Shown here in pieces: positions 48,586 to 57,269 of a stretch of 64,000 bases of DNA. Made by a program: the position numbers and the translations under genes. Origin of the DNA: Apoderus coryli. Lineage: Eukaryota > Arthropoda > Insecta > Coleoptera > Attelabidae. Below the pieces are notes generated by a model that was not told the origin of the DNA, made no database searches, and saw only the letters and a list, made by a program, of their open reading frames with translations. The stretch's first letter is position 1, and each line of letters starts with the position of its first letter. The stretch is from assembly GCA_911728435.2 (NCBI GenBank), contig OU452201.1, positions 20,460,001 through 20,524,000 of the forward strand. Direction: 5' to 3'.

Positions 48586-51500
48586 TTAATTTTTATTAGG
48601 AAATTTATATGTATGCTTTAAAGGGCGTTTTAAATTATCCATGTGGATTTTTTCTCTATTTTCAGTAGACACAGTTTTATTTTGTTCATTTGCATCAGTT
48701 AAGGTAGTAGATTTACTAAATTTATTCGCATTCTTTTGTCTTATATGTTTTTTAATATGAACTGTTTGTTGAGGTTGAAAGATACCGGGGTGGTCTCTAT
48801 CTTTGTTTAGATTTTCAATAAGTTTTTCTTTATTGTGCATAAGATCGGAATTTAGTTTAGAATAAATGAGTTTAGACTTTTCTTTGTGTTCATTGATATA
48901 GTCATTAATTAGTATCTGATCGATTTCCATATCAAATGGATCATTACTAGTGATATGTCCATTGATGACATCTATTGGTTTTAATTTTGTTGTAGAATGA
49001 ATCGAATGATTATAGGCAAGAATTGCATATATCATTTTCATTTTTATATTTGTTTTTGAAAATCCCTTTGTATTTAACAAACGTATATGTTCTATAATAG
49101 TGGAATGGAATCGTTCGATAATTCCATTAGATTGAGGATGGTTAGGTGAACAAAAATGTACATTGACTTTGTGTAATTTGAAAAGTTCTTGTACTACAGT
49201 ATTCTTAAATTCAGTACCATTATCTACTGTAATATGTTTAGGAATACCGTGGTGGGTGAAAAAGGTTAATAAATTATTAACTATTTCTGTACCTGCTAAT
49301 GTGGGAATGCTATATGCTTGAGCATATTTCGAAAAACTATCTATAATTGTTAAAAACTTCGTTTGTTCTAAAGTAAATGTATCTAAATGGATTATTTGGA
49401 AAGGTTGTGTAGGAGTAGGTGTAAGGTTCATCTGGATATTTACAGGGTGTCTCTCATACTTAGATTGTTGACACACTTCACAATCATTAATAAATGTCTG
49501 TATAGATTGCTTTATGAAAGGCCAATAGTATTTGGTTTTTATTCTACTTGTTGTTTCGTCAATACCTCGGTGATTAGTCTTAACTTCATGATAATTTTTA
49601 ATAATGTCATGGATGTTGTCCTTATTTGTGACATCTATTAATTTTGAATTACATTTTTTTAATTTTATAGACGACCATTTGAAATGTTTTTGTAACGCTG
49701 CTGAAAACTTTTCATATATACCAGGTTTTTCATTTTCAAAATAAATGTAATATTGAAAGTTTGGAGATATATAATCTTTTACAAAGTTAACAACATCTTG
49801 TTCAAAATTATTTTCGGATATTTGTACATTAATTCTTTTCTTTTTCTCAAATAATATAGTAATCTTTGGTTTACTAGGTGAATGTAATACGGAAGTAATA
49901 ATTATTTGATTTTGTCCAAAATTTAAAGGATTTTCCGTAATTGGTATGTCCACTACAGGGTTTTGTTCTGCGTTTGAATGTATAGTATTGTCGTTATTAT
50001 GTATGTCATGTTCATCCTGTATATCGTTCTCTGTTTCGTCTAAGTTAACTTGTAAAGATACATTGTCGAGTTGTGGTATTTTATCAGGTAAAATTACATT
50101 TGCAACTTCGTTTATAAATTCATCTAAATTAAAACTTTCTGGGGTATTATCTGCGTTTTGAACGTTATCAGTTTCTTTAGTGTGGATTTCGACGCGCGAT
50201 AATGCATCTGCATTTGTGTTGAGTTTGCCTTTTTTATATGTAATTGTGTAATCATACTCTTCTAGTTTAATACGCCAACGCATTAACTTTGAATTTGGAT
50301 CTTTTAATGAGAATAGCCATTGTAGGGGCTTATGGTCAGTAATTATATTAAATTTCCTGCCATAAAGATATGGTCGGAAATACTTGGTGGACCAAACAAT
50401 TGCTAATAATTCCTTTTCAATTGTGGAATACTTTTTCTCAGATTCATTTAGGGTTCTGGAGGCATACGCAACGGGAAGGTCACTGCCTATAGGGCCTTGG
50501 GACAAGATGGCACCTATCGAAACATTACTAGCATCTGTTGTAAGGTTGAATGATTTGGAAAAATCTGGATATTGAAGTATCGGTTCATTAATAAGAAGAT
50601 TTTTACAGGTTTCGAAACAAGAAATATATTCATCGTTTAAATCTATTTTTGCACCTTTTTTCAAACACTTTGTTAACGGTTTTGTTATCTTTGCAAAGTT
50701 ATCGATGAATCTTCGATAATAACCTAAAAGTCCTAGGAATCCTTTTATTTGTTTTGTTGATCTAGGTATGGGGAAATTTTTTATAGCTTTAATTTTTTGA
50801 GGATCGGGTTTAACACCTTCGGGGGTTACTATATGTCCTAGATAACCTACTTCTTTTTGTAAGAATTTTGACTTGTCTATTTGAATTTTGAAATTTGAAT
50901 CGCGTAGTCTCTGAAATACTGATCTTAAGTTTTCGATATGTTCTTGTAAGGAAGTCGAGAAAATTATTATGTCGTCAAGATATACCAGACATTTTTCATT
51001 CTGAATACCACGTAGTATATTGTCCATTGCTCTTTGGAAGGTTGCGGGGGCATTTTTCAGTCCAAAGGGCATTCGCAGAAATTCATAGTGTCCATGTTCT
51101 GTATTAAAAGCTGTTTTTTCAATGTCCTTGTCATTCATCTCGATCTGGTGAAATCCGCTGGCTAGGTCCAAAATGGTAAAATATTGACATTTTCCGAGTT
51201 TATCCAGTAAGTCAGTTATGTTTGGTAGAGGATAACGGTCATCTATAGTTTTAGCGTTGAGTTTCCTATAGTCAACGACAACTCGCCACTTTTGCTTGCC
51301 ACTGGCATCGATCTTCTTTGGGACTACCCAAATGGGAGAGCTCCAGGGTGAAACACTAGGTTTAATAATTTTTTGATCTAGCATTTTTTTAATTTGATTT
51401 TGTACCTCTTTCTTATGAACAAAAGGATACCTATACGATTTTGTGTAAGCTGGTATTTCATCCGTTGTTTTTATATTATGTTTTATTTTACTTGTAAAAG

Positions 51501-52326
51501 TTAAGGGTTCATTTTCGTTATAAAATATATCAGCAAATTCTCTGCAAATATTAATTATTTTTGCTTTTTCCTCTTCGTTTAAATTATCGATACAAATTTT
51601 AGAAATGTCTAATTTATGTTTTTTACTATCATCAAAATTGTTAAAATTAAATTTTTCAATATTTTTCCTATCAAAATTTTCTACTTCAAAAGTATTTGAT
51701 AGATCTAAGGTTATATCATCAGAGTTACTGTTTAAAATACTTGTTAGAGCATAGCCATTTGAAGATATTGTTAAACTTTCTGGAATTTCGCAATTTTGAA
51801 TTTTTTGATAAGGTACTATAATTTCTCCATTATTAATTGATGTTTTAATTTTTATAATTTGTTCGTGTCTTCCAGGTATAGTAATCACATTATTATTGTC
51901 AACCTCATTTTTTGTTTTATGAAATAAAAGTTTTATTTTGGTATAAGGTGTGATCAAAAATCCTTTCTCGAAATTAAGAGTTGATTGTAATATTTTCAGA
52001 TTGTCTAATCCTATCAATCCGTTAAAAGTATCATGAAATTTAAAAACATAAAATTTCAAATTTGTCAATCTAGGTAGTTTAAAAATTTTCGAAGATGGCA
52101 TTAAAATACTATATTTATGTGTAGATTGTTGAAAAACAGTTGATACACTAAATGGATCATTTTGTATTAATTTTGGAAAAATTTTAAATGCTATATCAGG
52201 ATCAATAAAAGATTTTGTTGACCCAGAATCGATTAATAATTTTAAGTTATGCTCAGGTAAAATTATATAAGGCAATTCGTTTGAATTTGTTGTATTAAGA
52301 GATATAATTTCGGTGTCTATGTCGGG
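48586..52326 (-). CDS. Errantiviral Pol polyprotein
   Basis: Pol is read after a -1 slip from gag. Numbered from the TTG codon at 52275 (1229 residues to the stop), domains are: aspartic protease with LLIDSGSTKS (active-site DSG, about 16-18); reverse transcriptase (about 280-480) with FTILDLASGFHQI and the YLDD active site near 433; RNase H (about 575-695) with LTTDASN, EKELLAIV and TDHKPL; and a spacer of about 220 residues. The integrase has an HHCC zinc site (H-x4-H ... CEVCQ, about 920-965) and a D,D,E core (LDTF, DNGTEF, NGIIERFHS). All catalytic residues are present and there is no stop, so it looks functional. It ends 24 bases before the env exon, in the same frame. Confidence 0.95.
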   Translation of the reverse strand, partial: PDIDTEIISLNTTNSNELPYIILPEHNLKLLIDSGSTKSFIDPDIAFKIFPKLIQNDPFSVSTVFQQSTHKYSILMPSSKIFKLPRLTNLKFYVFKFHDTFNGLIGLDNLKILQSTLNFEKGFLITPYTKIKLLFHKTKNEVDNNNVITIPGRHEQIIKIKTSINNGEIIVPYQKIQNCEIPESLTISSNGYALTSILNSNSDDITLDLSNTFEVENFDRKNIEKFNFNNFDDSKKHKLDISKICIDNLNEEEKAKIINICREFADIFYNENEPLTFTSKIKHNIKTTDEIPAYTKSYRYPFVHKKEVQNQIKKMLDQKIIKPSVSPWSSPIWVVPKKIDASGKQKWRVVVDYRKLNAKTIDDRYPLPNITDLLDKLGKCQYFTILDLASGFHQIEMNDKDIEKTAFNTEHGHYEFLRMPFGLKNAPATFQRAMDNILRGIQNEKCLVYLDDIIIFSTSLQEHIENLRSVFQRLRDSNFKIQIDKSKFLQKEVGYLGHIVTPEGVKPDPQKIKAIKNFPIPRSTKQIKGFLGLLGYYRRFIDNFAKITKPLTKCLKKGAKIDLNDEYISCFETCKNLLINEPILQYPDFSKSFNLTTDASNVSIGAILSQGPIGSDLPVAYASRTLNESEKKYSTIEKELLAIVWSTKYFRPYLYGRKFNIITDHKPLQWLFSLKDPNSKLMRWRIKLEEYDYTITYKKGKLNTNADALSRVEIHTKETDNVQNADNTPESFNLDEFINEVANVILPDKIPQLDNVSLQVNLDETENDIQDEHDIHNNDNTIHSNAEQNPVVDIPITENPLNFGQNQIIITSVLHSPSKPKITILFEKKKRINVQISENNFEQDVVNFVKDYISPNFQYYIYFENEKPGIYEKFSAALQKHFKWSSIKLKKCNSKLIDVTNKDNIHDIIKNYHEVKTNHRGIDETTSRIKTKYYWPFIKQSIQTFINDCEVCQQSKYERHPVNIQMNLTPTPTQPFQIIHLDTFTLEQTKFLTIIDSFSKYAQAYSIPTLAGTEIVNNLLTFFTHHGIPKHITVDNGTEFKNTVVQELFKLHKVNVHFCSPNHPQSNGIIERFHSTIIEHIRLLNTKGFSKTNIKMKMIYAILAYNHSIHSTTKLKPIDVINGHITSNDPFDMEIDQILINDYINEHKEKSKLIYSKLNSDLMHNKEKLIENLNKDRDHPGIFQPQQTVHIKKHIRQKNANKFSKSTTLTDANEQNKTVSTENREKIHMDNLKRPLKHTYKFPNKN

Positions 52327-53564
52327 TTTAAATTCAGAGGCGTTTCCTGAAAATTTTCATTTTCAGTTTCAGATGGATTTTCCTCATCAGTAATAATACA
52401 TGTATTTTCGGTTGGTTGCTGTTGATAATCATATTGACAGTCACCATAATTATTTTCATAGGTAGAATTATCGTAATTTTCAGTTTCATTTTCAATACAG
52501 TTTTCATCTGATATGAAATGGAAGTTATTGTGATGTTGGCCAGAAGTTGAAGGTCCAAATCTGTTTGAAACGCTCATGGGTGTGGGTCCTGCTGAATGTC
52601 TTGTTTGAACACTCATTGGTGTAGGTTTTGGTAAATTAATATTTGGATTGGGTTTAAAAACGTTTTGATTATGTTGCTGGTTTGGTTTTTGAAGATTTTG
52701 ATTATTGTTTACAAATCTATTTGGTTGATTAAACTGATTGTATCTTTGTTGGGGATGTGAAAATTGTCTAAAATGATTATTAAATCCGTTAGATTGGGGT
52801 TGGAAATTATTTGGTATGGGTTTAGGAAGTGCATTCTGGAATTTTTGTGGTGGATTTGGTTTGAGAAAAGTTTTATTTTGAAAATTTTGAAAATATTGTA
52901 TATTATCTTCTTCCGTAACATATTGTAAAGCTTCAGTTAAAGTTCCAGGCTTCATGCAACGAATAGTGGTACCTAGAGGTTCCCTAAGTCCTGCTATAAA
53001 AGTTTTTAATGCTAAGCTATTATATAGTCCTCGTTTAAGAGTTCTAGCTTCTTGGGTTTCTTCATGTATATCTACATAACTACAGAGTAAATTTAATATG
53101 TTTAAACATCTATCGTAAAATGTTTGTGGTTTTTCATTAGGCATTTGCCTAAGCATTACGAGGTCCCTATTAAGACAAGCTTCGTCACGTTGGTCGGCAA
53201 AGTTCCTATATAAAACATTTTTTAATTCCAACCAGGTTTTTACATCCTGTATATTAACAACTAGTTTAGCATTACCTTGTAATTTTGAAATTAAAGAATT
53301 CAACAAATAAATATTTAAAAAGCTATTTGGATTTGCTCTATCCGCAAAAGCATTTATTAGTGATTCACAAATATTTAAAAATCTATTCAATTCATTCGGA
53401 TTTCCATCGAATGTAGGTATACAGTTAAGGTATTCTGGTTTAAATGTTTGTGCCATTTCTGTTTCTTGGATATTGGCTGTATTATTATTTAAATTATTTT
53501 GAGAATTTTCTGAGTCAGTTTGAGAGCTTATATTTTCAGTTTTTACGTTATATGTATTAAGCAT
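52317..53564 (-). CDS. Errantiviral Gag
   Basis: This 415-residue frame starts with a true ATG 13 bases after the env splice donor. Residues about 35-240 form the capsid-like region typical of gypsy Gags (FKPEYLNCIPTFDGNPNEL-RFL, then LALKTFIAGLREPLGTTIRCMKPGTL). The second half is Asn/Gln/Pro-rich with two PTPMSV repeats and an acidic tail. There is no CCHC zinc knuckle, which is common in errantiviral Gags. The last codons overlap the TTTAAAC slip site, with a TAG stop two codons after it. It should form the particle shell and package RNA. No break seen. Confidence 0.93.
   Translation of the reverse strand: MLNTYNVKTENISSQTDSENSQNNLNNNTANIQETEMAQTFKPEYLNCIPTFDGNPNELNRFLNICESLINAFADRANPNSFLNIYLLNSLISKLQGNAKLVVNIQDVKTWLELKNVLYRNFADQRDEACLNRDLVMLRQMPNEKPQTFYDRCLNILNLLCSYVDIHEETQEARTLKRGLYNSLALKTFIAGLREPLGTTIRCMKPGTLTEALQYVTEEDNIQYFQNFQNKTFLKPNPPQKFQNALPKPIPNNFQPQSNGFNNHFRQFSHPQQRYNQFNQPNRFVNNNQNLQKPNQQHNQNVFKPNPNINLPKPTPMSVQTRHSAGPTPMSVSNRFGPSTSGQHHNNFHFISDENCIENETENYDNSTYENNYGDCQYDYQQQPTENTCIITDEENPSETENENFQETPLNLNPT
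52326..52332 (-). promoter_or_regulatory. -1 ribosomal frameshift site TTTAAAC
   Basis: On the coding strand TTTAAAC stands in the gag frame as T-TTA-AAC, the classical X-XXY-YYZ heptamer, three codons before the gag TAG stop. Slipping back one base enters the pol frame exactly. No strong downstream hairpin or pseudoknot was obvious by eye. Confidence 0.85.
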
Positions 53565-53577
53565 CAGTTGTACTTAC

Positions 53578-53606
53578 ATTAATAACGCTTGGGCGACCCG
53601 TAGCAT
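53578..53606 (-). CDS. Predicted 5' leader exon of env (9 codons plus 2 bases)
   Basis: An ATG at 53606-53604 opens a short frame that reaches the donor GTAAGT (GT at 53577-53576) in phase 2. Joined to the acceptor at 48562 it would be in frame with env and give it a start codon and a short hydrophobic beginning fit for a signal peptide. In unspliced RNA the same ATG makes a 10-codon upstream frame that stops at the donor, just before the gag ATG. Gypsy-type elements make env from a spliced RNA, so this is expected, but the splice is predicted, not shown. Confidence 0.7.
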
Positions 53607-53878
53607 TGTTCGATCTTCTTAACTATAAGGTGGATGGCTGGATCTGCGATTTTTGTCTTCACCAGTTATCTGCCTTGCGAAAGTGGACAAGTTTGTTCCA
53701 ATTTCCCAGTGATTCACAGTGGAAAGTTCAATTAGGTCAACGATTGACTGGGCGTCTTGATTTTCAAAGAACCACTCTATTTATCACCTCCACAGCGATT
53801 ATCACTTTGTTCGGATTTTCCGGTTAAACGTTAAAACGAAAAATTGTTCCGTCGATTCGAAAACAATCCCGAAATATA

Positions 53879-53895
53879 TCCTACCGACTGCGCCA
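53879..53895 (-). promoter_or_regulatory. Primer binding site for tRNA-Ser
   Basis: On the coding strand TGGCGCAGTCGGTAGGA is the complement of the last bases of an insect tRNA-Ser, as I recall it, including the added CCA. It shares its first base with the end of the 5' LTR. tRNA-Ser priming is known for the 17.6/297 group of errantiviruses. Confidence 0.85.
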
Positions 53896-54141
53896 ATTAT
53901 CTCACAACGCCGAGGATCTTTGTTTTTAAAAACTTTATTTTATTTAAAAATTACAATTTAAGTTTCAAAATTATATCTTATACATTCAAAAGCTTCTTTC
54001 TGACTGACTGTCCTAAGTGAAAAATAGTATTAAGCAAAGTAATGAAAAAATGACTACATAAACAATTATTAACTTATGCGAGATAAACAATATTTATCAT
54101 ATACATTTCATATACTTCATATGAAGATTAATTATATAATT
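53895..54141 (-). repeat. 5' LTR of the errantivirus
   Basis: It shows no difference from the LTR at 46639-46885 in a base-by-base reading. As the 5' copy it should carry the promoter: a TCAGTCAG initiator-like block lies near 54000-54010 on the minus strand, with no strong TATA box at the usual distance. Confidence 0.95.
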
Positions 54142-54145
54142 CGTG
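54142..54145. repeat. Target site duplication of the errantivirus (right)
   Basis: CGTG, identical to 46635-46638. Confidence 0.85.
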
Positions 54146-55780
54146 AGAAGGAAAAATCTAGTAAGTGAATTTTAACGAATTTTCTGGAAATAAAACATAA
54201 GATAAAATGCTGCCGTTTTGCAAACGCATTATATTTTTTGTTGAGTAATAGTATAAGTTTTACTACTGTGTTTTTTTTAACCAAATCTTGTGTTTTGTGA
54301 GTTTTACGTACCATGCTATTTTTATTGCACTATAACTATTCGTTTTGCTGGGGAAAAACCTAACAAAATAAATTACTGAACGAAAACTCGCATTTTTGCG
54401 AACCAAAAAGTTAGTACTTGCTATTTTTTAATATTTAGTTTTACCTAAGAAATATTTGGAAAACCTACCAATTCACAGTTTTTTTTTTTGAAACTTACAG
54501 ATGATTGGTTTATTTTTTACATTGTAGTCAAAAGTTCAACTACATATACATAATATTATATGATATTAAAATATAATAAAATAACTGAACAAATCAACAT
54601 CACAAAAAATCTGAAACTATTTCAATAGAGATCACCAAGTTGGAAATATCTAGTAAAGCACTTTACTCTCGGATATAAAAATAGTGAAGTAGGATACAAG
54701 AAAATTCCAATTTAAAGTAGACCACATAAAACATATCAACATTAAAAAACATTAACACAGTATGAATCATTGATGTGCTTTACCTCTATAAAATGAACAA
54801 AAAATTACATAGAAAAGAAATTGTGCTAGATCTTTCCATCGGAATAAATGTGGCTAGGTTTTTCTCACAAAGTATATTAAAATTTGCATTTTACTAGGAT
54901 CTTCCATCTCTAATAAATACACCGATTTTAGTATTAAAATATTGAAAAAATAAAGGACGTACAGCTCTTTCATACAACTGATGCTAAGCAAAAACATAGT
55001 ACAATAATTCTTTACTAGGTTTTCTCTCTTCAGGGTAGAAATCTACTCCTTACAATGGAGTGACAAATTCATGTGCTCTGTATCACACTAGAATTTGTCT
55101 CATGCGACGCCAGCAGCGCGGCCACCTCATGCTCTGTACGGTACAGGCTTTTGTGTTTACGCTTCTGTGACTTCGTAAATCAGTTCACATTGAATTGTTG
55201 AACAGCGAGTCTTCTCCACGTAAATTTTAAGGCAAAAAACAGCAGCTCTTACTGACTTCATTTAATTTGTTATAATGGATAAATACATGGCTTATCTTGG
55301 TTGCTTTGTTGCCAATTTGTGTGTCATTTGCGGTATGCATTAGTTGGAAGTAAATGCGTACAACGAAAGCTACTTGCGTCAAGTAATAACTTTACACAAA
55401 GGTAATATAATGGAATTTCGAACAAATTTCCTGCGTTTACCTTAATAGCGTATTTCGTTTGAAGTAACCTAGCTTCAAAAAATTGAGTTACTACGAGAAT
55501 ATAAGGATGAAATTATTTGACTGAGGGAATGAACTTCTCAATGAACCACACCGAGAGTCCCAAAAAAATATTGCCATTATGGCAGTTCAATAGCGCAGCC
55601 AAACAATACATCTAGCTTTCTGATAAAACCCTGCTAGGTATTATCAGAAAACTAGATGTATTTTTTCTATATTTATTACAGTGCCTTTATGTAGGTCCAT
55701 AAGGGCTACATGGTATACATGGTACTTCAAAAGAGTGTGAGATATCAAAGTTATGTTTATATGTTATCATATTGTTGAAT
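54146..55780. other. AT-rich spacer
   Basis: No gene recognised. A GC-richer patch at about 55080-55160 has no assigned identity. Around 55600-55660 a short inverted pair (CATCTAGTTTTCTGATAA against TTATCAGAAAACTAGATG) forms a small foldback. Confidence 0.4.
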
Positions 55781-55781
55781 T

Positions 55782-56020
55782 AATTATGAACAATAATTTT
55801 TTGGATATCTCTTGGGTTTTTGGTTCGCATTAACAAACAATGGTGAGATAATTTTTTTTTATTTCATGTCAATTTTTTTTTTCCTTTTATTTGACATGAA
55901 ATAAAAAAAATTTATCTCACCATTGTTTGTTAATGCGAACCAAAAACCCAAGAGATATCCAAAAAATTATAAATATATGGTTCAAGAGAATTAAGAGGAA
56001 AAAAAAATTATGAACAATAA
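55782..56020. mobile_element. Near-perfect 178-bp hairpin flanked by 15-bp direct repeats
   Basis: The arms 55793-55872 and 55891-55970 are reverse complements with a single mismatch in an A/T run, separated by an 18-base T-rich loop. AATTATGAACAATAA occurs on both sides (55782-55796 and 56006-56020), and an A-rich tail precedes the right copy, as in target-primed retrotransposition. The right arm shares TTTGACATGAAATAAA and a GAACC-6-CCCAAGA block with the sequence next to the hammerhead-like motif at 13.9 kb. So it looks like two head-to-head copies of that family's post-cleavage segment. Confidence 0.75.
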
Positions 56021-56091
56021 GAAAGCATTTTGTTAGGGTTCCCTACACCTAAATACCTACTGAGCGTTTAAATTAATTACTAATATTATTA

Positions 56092-56618
56092 AATGAAAAA
56101 TAATTTAATGGCAAAGCGGACTAAAATGCTGGTTTTACCTACACAAGGAATTTTGTTTAATTTAGCAGGGCCGCAGTCTAATTCAATAGAACCAGACCGA
56201 GGCATGGGTCGACAGATACTGACGAATTCGTTTCGCTATTGTTATGAGCTCGTCAGAGTACCAAAGTCGTTGTCCATCTACAAATATCACGGTTTTACTA
56301 TACATTGAGTTTGTTCGGCCTCTGCATGGTATAGGATATGCATTACTATGTACATGTAGATGACACGTGTTTACATGTGTCTACTCTTGTGTATCCTATT
56401 GTGCTTAAATGCAGGCTGATATTTGAAGATGGGCAACGACTATGGTACTCTGACGAGCTCATAACAAGAGCGAAACGAATTCGTCAGTATCTGTCGACCC
56501 ATGCCTCGGTCTGGTTCTATTGAATTAGACTGGGGCCCTGCTAAATTAAACAAAATTCCTTGTGTAGGTAAAACCAGCATTTTAGTCCGCTTTGCCGTTA
56601 AATTATTTTTCATTTATT
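56092..56618. mobile_element. 530-bp foldback element with ~185-bp arms
   Basis: The left arm (about 56092-56292) and right arm (about 56418-56618) are reverse complements at high identity. They share GGCAAAGCGGACTAAAATGC, CTGGTTTTACCTACACAAGG, CATGGGTCGACAGATACTGA and GAGCTCGTCAGAGTACC-AAGTCGTTG. The centre continues the pairing with bulges (TGCAT, TAGGATA) to a CACGTG-containing loop, so nearly the whole element can form one hairpin. Frames inside are not genes. A diverged single arm is at 63790. Target duplication not settled. Confidence 0.8.
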
Positions 56619-56890
56619 ATATTTACGGACATGAAATCCTTTTCACTAATATTATTATTAAATTGCAAGATTTTGGAGAAAGTATTTTTTACCAAACGAA
56701 ACTAATTTTGTGAAAACTACTTCTAGATCTCGGGAATAGACTGTTTATTTGAAATTATTAAAAAGTGTTGCCTTTATGGGTTGAGTGAGAATGGCCTTAG
56801 GCTAGACTTCCCCATTTAAAAATAAATGCTATTATTATTATTTATGGGCCTACACAATATCCCCCAACAAAAATTAATAAAATATATCTA

Positions 56891-57244
56891 ATAATGGTGG
56901 ATTCTTAGGGTATAAGGACTTGAAAAATGCTAACAGCTTTTATTCATTTAAGCTGGTGGTTGTTAGCAGCTCCGTTTTTTACTGTTACTTCCATAATAGT
57001 TTTTAATTTCTTGTTTTTGTCTTGTGTTTGTATATTTTTTTTTTTTAATGATTGTTGCTATAGTATGAGTAGTTCACGTCACAATCAAATGTCTAGCTTT
57101 AACCTTATTCAGAGAGCCTGAAGAAGCCAGTAAATATATGGCGAAACGTCGCTTAAATGAATAAAAGCTGTTCGCATTTTTCAAGTCCTTATACCCTAAG
57201 AATCCACCATTATTCAATATTGTTTGGACTAGAAGTTATACAAT
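56891..57244. mobile_element. 354-bp inverted-copy retroelement carrying a hammerhead motif
   Basis: The left arm (about 56891-56953) is the reverse complement of 57151 to about 57214, with one clear mismatch. The left arm ends exactly at the base matching the first nucleotide after the predicted hammerhead cut (57150/57151). Near-identical 19-20 bp sequences flank the whole (56872-56890 and 57245-57264), likely a target duplication. The 64-codon frame inside has no known motif. I interpret it as head-to-head copies of a small Penelope-like or retrozyme-like element. Confidence 0.65.
57105..57164 (+). ncRNA. Hammerhead ribozyme-like motif (type I, minimal stem III)
   Basis: The core is complete: CTGAAGA (57118-57124), stem II GCCA/TGGC (57126-57129 with 57139-57142) around a 9-base loop, GAAAC (57143-57147) and GTC, with the predicted cut after C57150. 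Stem I has four pairs next to the core (57114-57117 with 57151-57154), a small internal loop, then seven perfect pairs TTATTCA/TGAATAA (57105-57111 with 57158-57164). Stem III is a two-pair, loop-less ACGT, a reduced form known from Penelope-like elements. This is the best of the copies. Found by eye; no activity known. Confidence 0.75.
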
Positions 57245-57269
57245 AATTAATAGAAATATATCTAGTTTT

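Larger units (their letters stand above)
46639..54141 (-). mobile_element. Complete, apparently young errantivirus (Ty3/gypsy with env)
   Basis: This 7503-bp provirus has, in transcription order on the minus strand, 5' LTR, tRNA-Ser primer site, gag, pol, env, polypurine tract and 3' LTR. All three genes are open. The LTRs look identical base for base and the 4-bp target duplication is intact, so insertion was recent on an evolutionary scale. Insect errantiviruses are endogenous retrovirus-like elements; some (gypsy, ZAM) can form particles. The pol frame with its RNase H-integrase insert and the F-like envelope place it in that group. The 3'-flanking DNA holds an older transposase relic; the element itself is uninterrupted. 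Nothing seen disables it. Confidence 0.95.
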
